This document shows positions 16,226-24,185 of a stretch of 34,164 bases of DNA, piece after piece. This stretch comes from Myxococcus xanthus (lineage in GTDB: Bacteria > Myxococcota > Myxococcia > Myxococcales > Myxococcaceae), in the NCBI RefSeq assembly GCF_013116825.1, contig NZ_JABFNS010000102.1, positions 1 through 34,164 on the forward strand. The letters are read 5' to 3'. Both the position numbers and the translations under genes were made by a program. The notes under the pieces were generated by a model. The model did no database searches, had not been told where the DNA came from, and saw only the letters and a list, made by a program, of their open reading frames with translations. Each line of letters opens with the position of its first letter. The first letter of the stretch is position 1.

Positions 16226-17341
16226 ATGAATCGGATTCAAAGGGTGGTCATGACGGGGTTGTTCGCCGGAGTGCTGGGAGGGGCTCCCGCGTCCTGGGCC
16301 GGCGCGGCGAAGACGCAATACCCCGTGGTGTTCGCGCACGGCATGGGCGGGTTCGATGACCTGCTCGGCTACGACTACTGGGGGAACGACTTCGGCACCT
16401 TCGTGGGCGAGGCCTGTGAGTCGCGCTTCGACACGAACTGCAACAGCGACCTCGACCCGGGACAGCGCGCCTTCGTTGCACAGGTGGCGGCGTTTCAGTC
16501 CTCGGAGGTCCGCGGGCTGGACCTGGCGGACGACATCGAGGGCTTCATGGCGACGACGGGTGCCTCGAAGGTGAGCATCATCGGCCACTCTCAAGGGGGC
16601 ATCGACGCGCGGAAGGCGGCGCGCGTGCTGCGGGAGCGAAGGGGCGCCACGTCGGTGGCGGTGCTGGCCAGTGTGTCTTCGCCGCACCGGGGCTCGCCGG
16701 TGGCGAAGTACATCCTCGACCAGAAGCCGGGCGTCACCAGCGTCATCGCGGCGCTGGCGCGCTACTACGGCGACTCCGTCTATGCGCCGGGCAATGATGC
16801 CTATGCGGCGGCGAAGCAGCTCGTCTTCAATGACTATTCATCCTCGGACGGTGTCGTCACGGGCATGAAGGTCTTCAACGAGAAGTATCCGGCGAGCAGC
16901 AACTACGCGGAGCGCTACGTGTCACTCATCACCGCGCAGTCCGGGGGGAATGTGAATCCGGCGCTGTACCTGTTGAAGGAGTTCCTCTTCGACATCGACG
17001 GCAACGGCTACTGCGCGGGGGATGGGGACAACGACGGCGCGGCCGGCTGTGGCGACGGCGTACGCAACGAAGCGGATGACGATGGCATGGTGGGCATCAA
17101 CTCTCAGCAGATGGGGCGCCGGCTGCGCTACCACGACGCCTTCTTCGGCTTCGACTCGGTGACGGACGACGCGTCCATTCCCGCGCTCAATGATTTGAAC
17201 GCGCCATCGCGTCCGCAGAGCACGTCCATGTCCAGCGTGGTGCCTCAGGACCATGTGGATGTGGTGGGGGTCGGGCCGGACGCCTTCGATGAGCCGGAGT
17301 TCTACGCCGCCCTCATCCATTACATCTCACTGCATGATTGA
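16226..17341 (+). CDS. Secreted triacylglycerol lipase (Pseudomonas LipA-like)
   Basis: The 371-residue protein has a signal peptide (residues 1 to about 25, ending PASWA) and the fold pattern of family I true lipases. Features are YPVVFAHGMGGFDD (oxyanion region), the nucleophile elbow IGHSQGG with Ser122, and SVSSPHRGSPVA. A catalytic Asp lies in DDDGMVGINSQQMG (probably Asp286), and His343 in PQDHVDVVG. The Asp and His motifs correspond to the 'NDGLVG' and 'DHLDEV' regions of Pseudomonas and Burkholderia lipases. Just ahead of the catalytic Asp is an Asp/Gly-rich loop (about 256-286) with two Cys, reminiscent of calcium-binding loops. The ATG at 16226 has a GGGG-rich ribosome site. No lipase-specific foldase gene is adjacent. 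It presumably hydrolyses lipids outside the cell, fitting a predatory or saprophytic lifestyle. Confidence 0.9.
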   Translation: MNRIQRVVMTGLFAGVLGGAPASWAGAAKTQYPVVFAHGMGGFDDLLGYDYWGNDFGTFVGEACESRFDTNCNSDLDPGQRAFVAQVAAFQSSEVRGLDLADDIEGFMATTGASKVSIIGHSQGGIDARKAARVLRERRGATSVAVLASVSSPHRGSPVAKYILDQKPGVTSVIAALARYYGDSVYAPGNDAYAAAKQLVFNDYSSSDGVVTGMKVFNEKYPASSNYAERYVSLITAQSGGNVNPALYLLKEFLFDIDGNGYCAGDGDNDGAAGCGDGVRNEADDDGMVGINSQQMGRRLRYHDAFFGFDSVTDDASIPALNDLNAPSRPQSTSMSSVVPQDHVDVVGVGPDAFDEPEFYAALIHYISLHD

Positions 17342-17353
17342 CGTGCCGGCGCG

Positions 17354-18256
17354 TCAGGCCCCGGGCTGCGGGGCTTCGACTTCCTCGGACTCCACGCCGT
17401 AGTACGCGAGGCACTCCACCTCGCGTCCGCGCACCACACGTCGGCCGTCGAGCGGACCGCCATGCGCGGTGACGATGGTGCATTGGCCCTCGTCGCCTTC
17501 CTGGTCGAAGTAGAGCACCACCCAGTCATGGGTGGCATTCTGCTGGTGGGCCAGCGCGGTGTTGGAGAAGAGCGCGCGGAAGTTCCATCCCTCCAGCTTC
17601 TTGCGGAGCACGGGCAGCCATGCTTCGCCGGAGGGATTGAACCGGCGCGGGGCAATCCGGCGCAGCTCGCCTGCGTCCGCGCGCCGCCGGTATTCCTCGT
17701 CCACCTGGAGCAGCACGCCCACGTCCGGCCGGGGGCCTTCATCCCGTCCTTCGCTCCGTCGTGCTGCGCTGCGCCGCTCCCTGCCCAGCCGCGCGCCGAG
17801 CAGCTCGCGCACCTGTTCGCTGCGCCGGGGGCCGAAGCCCTCCACGCGCTCCAGCCGTCCGTCGTGTGCGGCCTGCTCCAGCTCCTCCAGCGTCCGCACG
17901 CTCAGCTCGTCGTGGATGCGGCGGGCCAGGCCCGCGCCGATGCCCGGCACGCTGGCCAGGAGCTGCTCCGGAGAGTGCTCTGTCTCCAGCCGCTGGAGCA
18001 GGGCGAGCTGTCCTGTGCGAATCAGCTCCGCCATCGCCGCGGCGATGCTCTTCCCCACGCCGGGGAGCTTGCGCAGCCCTGCTTCACCTTCCTCGGCCAG
18101 CAGCTCCGCCACGGGTTGAGGCCACTGCGCGATGGTGCTCGCGGCCTTCCGGTAGGCGCCGACCCGGAAGGGCATCGCGTCCTGCTCCTCCAGCAGGTCC
18201 GCGACGCGCTCCAGCGCGTCCGCGACATCGATGTTGTCCTTCCAGGCAACGCCCAT
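17354..18256 (-). CDS. PolX-like helix-hairpin-helix protein without the polymerase domain
   Basis: The 300-residue product begins like the N-terminal 8-kDa and HhH region of family X DNA polymerases: NIDVADALERVADLLEEQD, FRVGAYRKAASTIAQWPQPV, then HhH motifs LRKLPGVGKSIAAAMAELI and LLASVPGIGAGLARRIHDEL, and a third (RVEGFGPRRSEQVRELLG). After an Arg/Glu-rich linker (about 155-185) comes a C-terminal domain of about 110 residues with FNPSGEAWLPVLRK, NFRALFSNTALAHQQNATHD and WVVLYFDQEGDEGQCTIVT. This domain has no nucleotidyltransferase or PHP motifs. I infer a DNA-binding protein, perhaps in repair. The ATG at 18256-18254 is preferred to the TTG at 18268 because GAAGG precedes it. It follows the histidine kinase gene on the same strand after a 117-base gap. 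Confidence 0.8.
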   Translation of the reverse strand: MGVAWKDNIDVADALERVADLLEEQDAMPFRVGAYRKAASTIAQWPQPVAELLAEEGEAGLRKLPGVGKSIAAAMAELIRTGQLALLQRLETEHSPEQLLASVPGIGAGLARRIHDELSVRTLEELEQAAHDGRLERVEGFGPRRSEQVRELLGARLGRERRSAARRSEGRDEGPRPDVGVLLQVDEEYRRRADAGELRRIAPRRFNPSGEAWLPVLRKKLEGWNFRALFSNTALAHQQNATHDWVVLYFDQEGDEGQCTIVTAHGGPLDGRRVVRGREVECLAYYGVESEEVEAPQPGA

Positions 18257-18373
18257 GGCTGCCTTCAAGGTGGGGCGCGTCGAAGCCGGTGGCCAGCCCT
18301 GTCGCTCAGGTCGCGCCGTGGCACGGGGCCCGGCGGGCGGCCGGCTTGCTGCCCGCGCTCACGGCAGCGGCGC

Positions 18374-19765
18374 TCAGCCCGGCTTGCGCGTGGAGGCGCG
18401 AGGTCCTTCAATGACGACCTTCAGGCCGCGCGGCGGGTTGGGCGCGAAGGCGAGTGAGAAGCCGACGCGCTGGCACAGCTCGCGGACGATGGACAGGCCA
18501 AGTCCGCTGCCCCGGGTCGCCCGGCGCCGCGTGGCCTGCGCGCGAAACCCGCGCTCGCCCAGGCGCTCGAGCTCCTCCGCGGAGAGTCCCGGGCCGTCGT
18601 CGAGCACGGTGAGCCGGAAGCGCCCGGGTTCCGCATCCTCCAGGACCGCCACGACGTGGCCCCCCGCCTCGCCGTGCGTGACGGCGTTGTGGAGCAGGTT
18701 GCCCAGGGCCTGCTCCAGCATCGTGGGATTGCAGCGCACCCAGAGCGCCTCGTCGGGCCGGGAGCACTCCACGGTGAGCCCCAGCAGCCGCGCGAGCTGC
18801 TGGAGCCTGCGCACCACCCGCTCCACGGTCTGCCCCAGCTCCACGCGCGGGTCGCCCGCCGTCGGGTCGATGCCCTCTCCGAGCTGGCAGGCGAGGTGGA
18901 GGTTGTCCACCAGGGAGGTGAGGTAGACGGTGTCCTCGATGCCCTGGCGGAGGAGCGCCGCGGTCGGCTCGGTGGGCGTCGTCGAGGCCAGCTCCAGCGA
19001 CAATTGAAGCGAGGCAATGGGCGTCTTCAGGTCGTGCGCGACGTCCGCCAGGTGTCGCTCCAGCGCGTGTTTCTGGGCCTCGATGCGGGTGGCGTCCTCC
19101 TGGACACGGGCATGGGTGGCGTCGAGCACCCGGGACAGCTCGCCCAGCTCATCGTCCTGGCCATCCGCCGCGGAGTGATACCGGGTCGCCCCGAGCATCC
19201 CCGCCGCCCGGTGCAGACGGCGCAGGCGCTGGAGGAGGGGGTGGACGACGACGAAGGTGGACAGCGTCGCCGCGAGCATCGTGAAGAGGACGGCGGCCAC
19301 GAGGACCCACCCGCCCACCGTGGCGCGCTCGTCCATGGGCGGCCAGCGGAACTCCAGCAGGCTGCAGGGGCCGGACTCGGCGAGCTTCAGCAGCGAGGCC
19401 CCCGCCCAGGCGGAGTCCGGACGGAAGAGCGGGAGGTAGAAGAGGGTGGGCTCACGCTCTCCTTGGGCGAGTCGCGCGAGCAGCTCGGGGTCTGGCCGTG
19501 CGCCGGGCGAGCCTGTCCCCACCTTGGCAATGTCGTACGCCTCCACCTCCACTCCGTCCGGGCTCCGGAAGCGCCATCCCGGTGTCGTCCGGCACTCCGA
19601 AGCCAGGGGCGCGAGCGCCAGGGCGGCGGACATGCGTACGCCGTGCGACAGCGCGGCATCCACGCCCAGGACAATCGCGAGGAAGGACGCGCCCAGCGTG
19701 CCCAGCAGGCCCAGGAGCGCCGAGGCCACGAGGATGCGTTGGGCCAGTCGGTTGCGCAGCCTCAC
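18374..19765 (-). CDS. Sensor histidine kinase (inner membrane)
   Basis: The 463-residue kinase has membrane helix 1 at about 12-34, a periplasmic region of about 110 residues with WRFRSPDGVEVEAYDIA and LFYLPLFRPDSAW, and helix 2 at about 150-172 (VGGWVLVAAVLFTMLAATLS). A HAMP-like segment follows. HisKA has the phospho-acceptor His in DVAHDLKTPIASLQLSLEL. HATPase motifs are NLLHNAVTHGE, DDGPGLSAEE and GSGLGLSIVREL. The GTG start at 19765 overlaps the TGA of the upstream response regulator gene by four bases (GTGA), so the two are coupled and form a cognate pair. The periplasmic domain does not match a sensor I can name, so the signal is unknown. Confidence 0.93.
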   Translation of the reverse strand: MRLRNRLAQRILVASALLGLLGTLGASFLAIVLGVDAALSHGVRMSAALALAPLASECRTTPGWRFRSPDGVEVEAYDIAKVGTGSPGARPDPELLARLAQGEREPTLFYLPLFRPDSAWAGASLLKLAESGPCSLLEFRWPPMDERATVGGWVLVAAVLFTMLAATLSTFVVVHPLLQRLRRLHRAAGMLGATRYHSAADGQDDELGELSRVLDATHARVQEDATRIEAQKHALERHLADVAHDLKTPIASLQLSLELASTTPTEPTAALLRQGIEDTVYLTSLVDNLHLACQLGEGIDPTAGDPRVELGQTVERVVRRLQQLARLLGLTVECSRPDEALWVRCNPTMLEQALGNLLHNAVTHGEAGGHVVAVLEDAEPGRFRLTVLDDGPGLSAEELERLGERGFRAQATRRRATRGSGLGLSIVRELCQRVGFSLAFAPNPPRGLKVVIEGPRASTRKPG

Positions 19766-20451
19766 CGCGGCTCCTCGTCGGGGATGAACCGGTAGCCAAT
19801 CCCCCAGGATGTCTGGATGCGCGCGCCCGCGGGCCCCAGCTTCTTGCGGATGCGCGCGATGTGCGAGTCCACGGTCCGGTCGTCGCGCTCCTCGCTGGGC
19901 GGCAGCGCGTGCTGGGCAATCTGGGCGCGTGTCAGGGCCCGTCCCGGGCGCTCCGCGAGATAGGCGAGCACGTCGAACTCGTGGCGCGTGAAGGGCAGGG
20001 CGCCGGTGCCTTCGCGGCTCGCCTCGCGGGCGTCGAGGTCCAGGCTCACGTCGTCCCAGCGCAGCACGCGTCGCGGGCGCTCCTCCTGGAGAAGCAGCCG
20101 TGCGCGGATGCGGGCGACCAGCTCCTCCATCCAGAAGGGCTTGGGGAGGTAGTCCACCGCTCCCAGGCCGAAGGAGCGCAGCCGGGCCTCCAACTCCTGT
20201 CTCGCGGTGAGGACGATGACGGGGACTCGGAGCCGGAAGCGCCAGGCTTCCAGCAACTCGAAGCCGTCCTGTCCGGGCAGGTTGAGGTCCAGCACGACCA
20301 GGTCAGGGTGCTCGCGCTCGGCCATCTCGAGCGCGAGCACGCCATCCGTGGCGAGCACCACCTGGAAGCCCGCGAGCTTCAATCCACGAACGATGCCCGC
20401 GGCGATGGGGGCATCGTCCTCGACGACCAGGATGCGCGCCGATGGGTTCAT
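19762..20451 (-). CDS. OmpR/PhoB-type response regulator
   Basis: The 229-residue regulator has a receiver at residues 1 to about 120 (ILVVEDDAPIAAG, phospho-acceptor Asp in LVVLDLNLPGQDG, Thr in VIVLTARQ, Lys in YLPKPFWMEE). A C-terminal winged helix shows LPFTRHEFDVLAYLAERPGR, DDRTVDSHIARIRKKLG and a GIGYRF wing. It should bind DNA as a dimer after phosphorylation by the kinase encoded just downstream. I use the ATG at 20451 over the GTG at 20457 because GGGGA is then about eight bases upstream. The preceding gene, encoding the unknown 320-residue protein, ends 43 bases upstream on the same strand and could share the transcript. Confidence 0.93.
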   Translation of the reverse strand: MNPSARILVVEDDAPIAAGIVRGLKLAGFQVVLATDGVLALEMAEREHPDLVVLDLNLPGQDGFELLEAWRFRLRVPVIVLTARQELEARLRSFGLGAVDYLPKPFWMEELVARIRARLLLQEERPRRVLRWDDVSLDLDAREASREGTGALPFTRHEFDVLAYLAERPGRALTRAQIAQHALPPSEERDDRTVDSHIARIRKKLGPAGARIQTSWGIGYRFIPDEEPR

Positions 20452-20494
20452 GGACACGGTCCCCAGGTGGGTCTCGTCGTGTCAGCGCTGTCGC

Positions 20495-21457
20495 TCAGTA
20501 CACCCAGGTGTAGCCGCCGCCGACAGTGGCGCTCACGCCGTCTTCCGCGAAGGTGCTGACTTCCGCGCCGAGGCACATCACGAGGCCCGCGAGGTCGAGC
20601 CTGCCACTCGTGGCGAAGGCCGTCCATTCCTTCTCGGTGATGGGCATCTTGAAGACGACCTGGGTGCTACCGCAGAACTTGCCGACGCCAGCGCCGAGGC
20701 TGACCGTGAGCACGGGGCCGGCGAGCTTGGAGGGCATGTCGGCCCACGCGCCAAACTGGAAGTTCATCGACACACCCTGGGTGATGCCCGCGACGCCCCC
20801 GATGCCGAAGAAGCCCCGGACCTGCGTCTGCCTCGGGTGGTCGAAGGCGACGCCGACGCTTCCCTCGGGGCCCGCGCCGAAGGTCCCGCTGCCGCCGCTG
20901 CCGATGGAGAGGGTCCCGAGCCCCTTGCTCCGGGCCTCATTGCCGGTGCGCTGGACCGACTCGTCCTGAGACAGCGAGGTGACGGTCTTGTTCGTGTCCT
21001 CGTCCTTCTTCTTCTGGGAGGACTGGCCCACGAGGAAGTCCACCTCCTCGCGGCGGGCGGGATTCGTCAGCAGTGCGTAGCCCGTCTCGGCCATGTTCTC
21101 CAGGAGGGCCAGGTGCTTGCGGTAGACGTCCTCCGCCAGCGCCTCGGCGACGTCGCTCAGCGCGTCCGTGAGGAAGCGGGTGGACAACTCCACCATCTCG
21201 TTCCACGCGGCTTCCCCAGCGGCCAGGGACTCCGCATACGCCTGCTCCGCCAGCTTCGCGGTGTCGCGGGTGAGCGTGTCCACCTCCCGGGCGAGCTGCT
21301 CGGCCTCGCGGCTCACCTGATGGGAGACCGTTCCGGCAGTCCCTGTGACGGTATCGGCCGCCTTGTTGGCGGTATCCACCACCGTGTTGCCCGCCTTCTT
21401 CGCCGTCTTCTTGACCTTCTTCACCGCTTTCTTGAACGACTTGCTGATGCTCGACAC
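20495..21457 (-). CDS. Unknown protein: Lys-rich helical N-terminus, Gly-rich beta C-terminus
   Basis: The 320-residue protein is not recognised. Residues 1-35 are Lys/Ala/Thr-rich (SISKSFKKAVKKVKKTAKKA). Residues 35 to about 155 form long amphipathic helices (VSHQVSREAEQLAREVDTLT, KLAEQAYAESLAAGEAAW), resembling phasin, LEA or apolipoprotein-like coils. A polar linker (SSQKKKDEDTNKTVTSLSQD) leads to a Gly-rich C-terminal domain of about 140 residues with alternating beta pattern (LSIGSGGSGTFGAGPEGSVG, FFGIGGVAGITQGV) and an aromatic end (GGYTWVY). No signal peptide or membrane helix is clear. The start is GTG at 21457 with GAGGGGG seven bases upstream. It lies 43 bases ahead of the two-component genes, so a link to their output or sensing is possible. 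Function is not assigned. Confidence 0.8.
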   Translation of the reverse strand: MSSISKSFKKAVKKVKKTAKKAGNTVVDTANKAADTVTGTAGTVSHQVSREAEQLAREVDTLTRDTAKLAEQAYAESLAAGEAAWNEMVELSTRFLTDALSDVAEALAEDVYRKHLALLENMAETGYALLTNPARREEVDFLVGQSSQKKKDEDTNKTVTSLSQDESVQRTGNEARSKGLGTLSIGSGGSGTFGAGPEGSVGVAFDHPRQTQVRGFFGIGGVAGITQGVSMNFQFGAWADMPSKLAGPVLTVSLGAGVGKFCGSTQVVFKMPITEKEWTAFATSGRLDLAGLVMCLGAEVSTFAEDGVSATVGGGYTWVY

Positions 21458-21529
21458 GTGGGGACCCCCTCGGCTGCGTTGAGGGACCCACCTTGCGGGA
21501 GAAGTGTTGAGGGACTGTGGAGCGCGCCG

Positions 21530-21925
21530 TCAGACGCCGTCCGCGACGACGGCGTCCGCTTCAATCTCCACCAGGATTTCGGGGGAGATGAGGCGGCTGA
21601 CCTCCACCATCGACGTGGCGGGGCGGATGTGGGCGAAGAACTCTCCATGCGCCCGGCCGACCGCTTCCCACTGCTGGATGTCCACGACGTACATGCGCGT
21701 GCGCACCACGTCCTCCAGCCGGGCGCCCAGGGCCTCCAGGGCGGATTGGATGTTCTGGAGCGTCTGCCGGGCCTGCAGGTAGGCGTCCCCCACGCCCACG
21801 ATGTTTCCCTGGGCATCGGTGGCTGTCGTCCCGGACACGGAGACGAAGGGGCCCACACGCACGGCGCGCGAGTAGCCCACCAGGGGCTCCCACGGGGTTC
21901 CAGTGGAATGCTGGGTGCGCTTCAT
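21530..21925 (-). CDS. Rid (YjgF/YER057c/UK114) family protein, non-canonical
   Basis: The 131-residue protein has the Rid trimer fold pattern: EPLVGYSRAVRVGPFVSVSG, then TTATDAQGNIVG, YLQARQTLQNIQSALEALGA, DVVRTRMYVVDI and VEIEADAVV. The arginine that RidA enzymes use to hold the imino-acid carboxylate (Arg105 of E. coli RidA) corresponds here to Thr104 in RPATSMVEV. The protein is therefore probably one of the Rid subfamilies without 2-aminoacrylate deaminase activity. The ATG at 21925-21923 is chosen for GGAG five bases upstream; the open frame extends further but without a ribosome site. It is divergent from prfC with 113 bases between the starts, which must contain both promoters. Confidence 0.9.
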   Translation of the reverse strand: MKRTQHSTGTPWEPLVGYSRAVRVGPFVSVSGTTATDAQGNIVGVGDAYLQARQTLQNIQSALEALGARLEDVVRTRMYVVDIQQWEAVGRAHGEFFAHIRPATSMVEVSRLISPEILVEIEADAVVADGV

Positions 21926-22038
21926 GAGGTCTCCGAGGGTAGGTGTGGGTCGGCAGCCTTGCATGGGCCCCTGCCCGGTCGGCAAGCGCCGCTTGCAAGC
22001 TGCAAGGAAACACCGCCCGTGATAGTTGGCCCCGGGTC

Positions 22039-23664
22039 ATGACGAACGAGCTCCATAGGGAGGTCGCCCGGCGGCGCACCTTCGCGATCATCTCCCACCC
22101 CGACGCGGGCAAGACGACCCTCACTGAGAAGCTGCTGCTCTACGGCGGCGCCATCCATCTGGCTGGAAGCGTGAAGGCCAAGCGGGCGCGGCGGCATGCC
22201 ACGTCCGACTGGATGGAGCTGGAGAAGGAGCGCGGCATCTCCGTCACCTCGTCCGTCCTCCAGTTCAGCTACCGCGACCACTCGGTGAACCTGCTGGACA
22301 CGCCGGGCCACCAGGACTTCTCCGAGGACACCTACCGCACCCTGGCTGCGGCGGACGCGGCGGTGATGCTCATCGACGCCGCCAAGGGCGTGGAGCCGCA
22401 GACCAAGAAGCTCTTCAAGGTCTGCCGGATGCGGGGCATCCCCATCTTCACCTTCGTCAACAAGCTGGACCGCTACGGCCGCGAGCCGTTGGAGTTGATG
22501 AACGAGCTGGAGCAGGTGCTCGGCATCCGCTCCTACCCGATGAACTGGCCCATCGGCATGGGCCCGGACTTTCGCGGCGTCTATGACCGGCAGGCCCGCG
22601 TCGTCCACGTCTTCTCCACCGAGGGTTCCCACGGCGAGTCCGAGGTGAGCGAGCGCTCGGTCGCCATCGACTCGGATGAAATCAAGACGGTCCTCACCGA
22701 GTCGGAGCTGGCGAAGCTGCACGAGGAGATCGAGCTGCTGGACATCGGCGGCGACGAGTTCACCCGCGAGAAGAGCGATGCGGGGCAGCTGACCCCCATG
22801 TTCTTCGGCAGCGCGATGACCAACTTCGGCGTGCGCCCGTTCCTGGATGCCTTCCTGGACCTGGCCCCCGCGCCCACGTCGCGCCTGACGACGCAGGGGC
22901 CGCGTGAGCCCACCCACCCGAAGTTCGCCGGCTTCGTCTTCAAGATTCAGGCGAACATGGACCCCGCGCACCGCGACCGCATCGCCTTCATGCGCGTGGT
23001 GAGCGGCCGGTACGTGAAGGGCATGAGCGCCTTCCATTCGCGCCTGGGCAAGGACGTCCGTCTGGCCAAGCCGAGCCAGTTCATGGCCGCCGAGCGCACC
23101 TCCATCGAGGACGCGTGGCCCGGGGACGTCATCGGCCTGTTCGACCCGGGGCTGTACCGCATCGGCGACACGCTGGCGGAGGGCACCGGCGTGGAGTTCG
23201 AGGGCGTGCCGCGCTTCAGCCCGGAGTTCTTCGCCGTCGTCCGCAGCCGGGATCCGCTCCGCCGCAAGCAGATGGAGAAGGGCCTGGAGCAGCTCTCCGA
23301 GGAGGGCACGGTGCAGATCTTCCAGCAGCTGCAGATGGGCATGAAGGACCCCATCGTCGGCGTGGTGGGCGCGCTCCAGTTCGAGGTCCTCCAGTACCGC
23401 CTGGAGCACGAGTACGGCGCGAAGATCGCGCTCGACCGGCTGCCCTTCAGCCATGCGCGCTGGGTGGTGGGCGCCAACTTCGACCCGAAGGCGTTCGACT
23501 GGGAAGGCAACCGTCAGACGGTGCAGGACCGGGACGGATTGCCCCTGGTGCTCTTCCGGGATGACTGGGCGCTCCAGCACGCCGAGGACAAGCACCCGGA
23601 GCTGAAGTTCGTCTCGGAGGCCCCGCAGTTGCGGCAGGCCACCCCCTTGGCTTCGGGCAGCTGA
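22039..23664 (+). CDS. prfC: Peptide chain release factor 3
   Basis: The 541-residue GTPase matches RF3 throughout. It has G1 SHPDAGKTTLTEKLL, the RF3-type switch region with DWMELEKERGISVTSSV, G3 DTPGHQDFSEDTYR, and G4 FVNKLDRYGREPLEL. Domains 2 and 3 follow (FVFKIQANMDPAHRDRIAF, LEQLSEEGTVQIFQ, GALQFEVLQYRLEHEYG). RF3 recycles RF1 and RF2 from the ribosome after peptide release, in the cytoplasm. The ATG at 22039 is the first codon of the conserved N-terminus (MTNELHREVARRRTFAIISH). The ribosome site is weak (CGGG). Length is close to the 529 residues of the E. coli protein. A hairpin at 23687-23719 follows. Confidence 0.96.
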   Translation: MTNELHREVARRRTFAIISHPDAGKTTLTEKLLLYGGAIHLAGSVKAKRARRHATSDWMELEKERGISVTSSVLQFSYRDHSVNLLDTPGHQDFSEDTYRTLAAADAAVMLIDAAKGVEPQTKKLFKVCRMRGIPIFTFVNKLDRYGREPLELMNELEQVLGIRSYPMNWPIGMGPDFRGVYDRQARVVHVFSTEGSHGESEVSERSVAIDSDEIKTVLTESELAKLHEEIELLDIGGDEFTREKSDAGQLTPMFFGSAMTNFGVRPFLDAFLDLAPAPTSRLTTQGPREPTHPKFAGFVFKIQANMDPAHRDRIAFMRVVSGRYVKGMSAFHSRLGKDVRLAKPSQFMAAERTSIEDAWPGDVIGLFDPGLYRIGDTLAEGTGVEFEGVPRFSPEFFAVVRSRDPLRRKQMEKGLEQLSEEGTVQIFQQLQMGMKDPIVGVVGALQFEVLQYRLEHEYGAKIALDRLPFSHARWVVGANFDPKAFDWEGNRQTVQDRDGLPLVLFRDDWALQHAEDKHPELKFVSEAPQLRQATPLASGS

Positions 23665-23686
23665 GGCCCGTCGGCCGGGTTGTTCC

Positions 23687-23719
23687 AGCCCCTGGGCGAG
23701 TGGACTTTCGCCAGGGGCT
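23687..23719 (+). terminator. prfC: Hairpin terminator after prfC
   Basis: AGCCCCTGG (23687-23695) pairs with CCAGGGGCT (23711-23719). An inner CGA/TCG pairing continues after a one-base bulge, and the loop is about eight bases. It begins 23 bases after the prfC stop and is followed by TCATT rather than a full T-tract. Confidence 0.6.
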
Positions 23720-23768
23720 TCATTAAGCGAAGGGGGCTTTCCGCGTCGCACCGCAGCCGGCCCACTGC

Positions 23769-24185
23769 ATGTCAGAGCGGCACCCCCCACCTCACGAGGT
23801 CGTGCGTGCCTGGCGTCAACGCCAGCTGCCGCGCCCGTCTTCTCCCGCGCTCCTGGACCTGTTCGAGCGTGGCTTCCAGGCGCTGTGGCGCCGTGGCCGT
23901 TCGGTCCTGGGGGAGGTCACCCTGGTGGTCATCCTGGAGCGGGTGCTCCAGCGGGTGGTCCAGGCCCATCCCCACTTGTCGGCGCTCGCCGTCACATCGG
24001 AAGGTCTTCGCTTCGAGCGGCTGCATCCGGTGGTGGCTGAATTCGACCCGGAGCGGCTGGAGGAGTCGCTGGTGGTCCTGGTCGAGGAGTGGCTGCGTGT
24101 CCTCGGGGCGCTGACGGGCGAGGTCCTCTCCGCCGCGCTCCGTGAGGAGCTGCTGACCGTGGAAGGGACGAGGCACCCCCGATGA
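23769..24185 (+). CDS. Unknown 138-residue protein coupled to a histidine kinase
   Basis: I do not recognise this protein. The first 25 residues are Pro/Arg-rich. The rest looks compact and mostly helical: ALLDLFERGFQALWRRGRSV, LGEVTLVVILERVLQRVVQA, ALAVTSEGLRFERL, and LEESLVVLVEEWLRVLGALT. There is no signal peptide, Cys cluster or obvious catalytic motif. Its stop overlaps the start of the GAF histidine kinase gene (ATGA at 24182-24185), so the two are translationally coupled and probably act together, for example as a sensor or regulatory partner of a cytosolic kinase. The start codon has no clear ribosome site, so the N-terminus is the weakest part of the call. Confidence 0.75.
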   Translation: MSERHPPPHEVVRAWRQRQLPRPSSPALLDLFERGFQALWRRGRSVLGEVTLVVILERVLQRVVQAHPHLSALAVTSEGLRFERLHPVVAEFDPERLEESLVVLVEEWLRVLGALTGEVLSAALREELLTVEGTRHPR

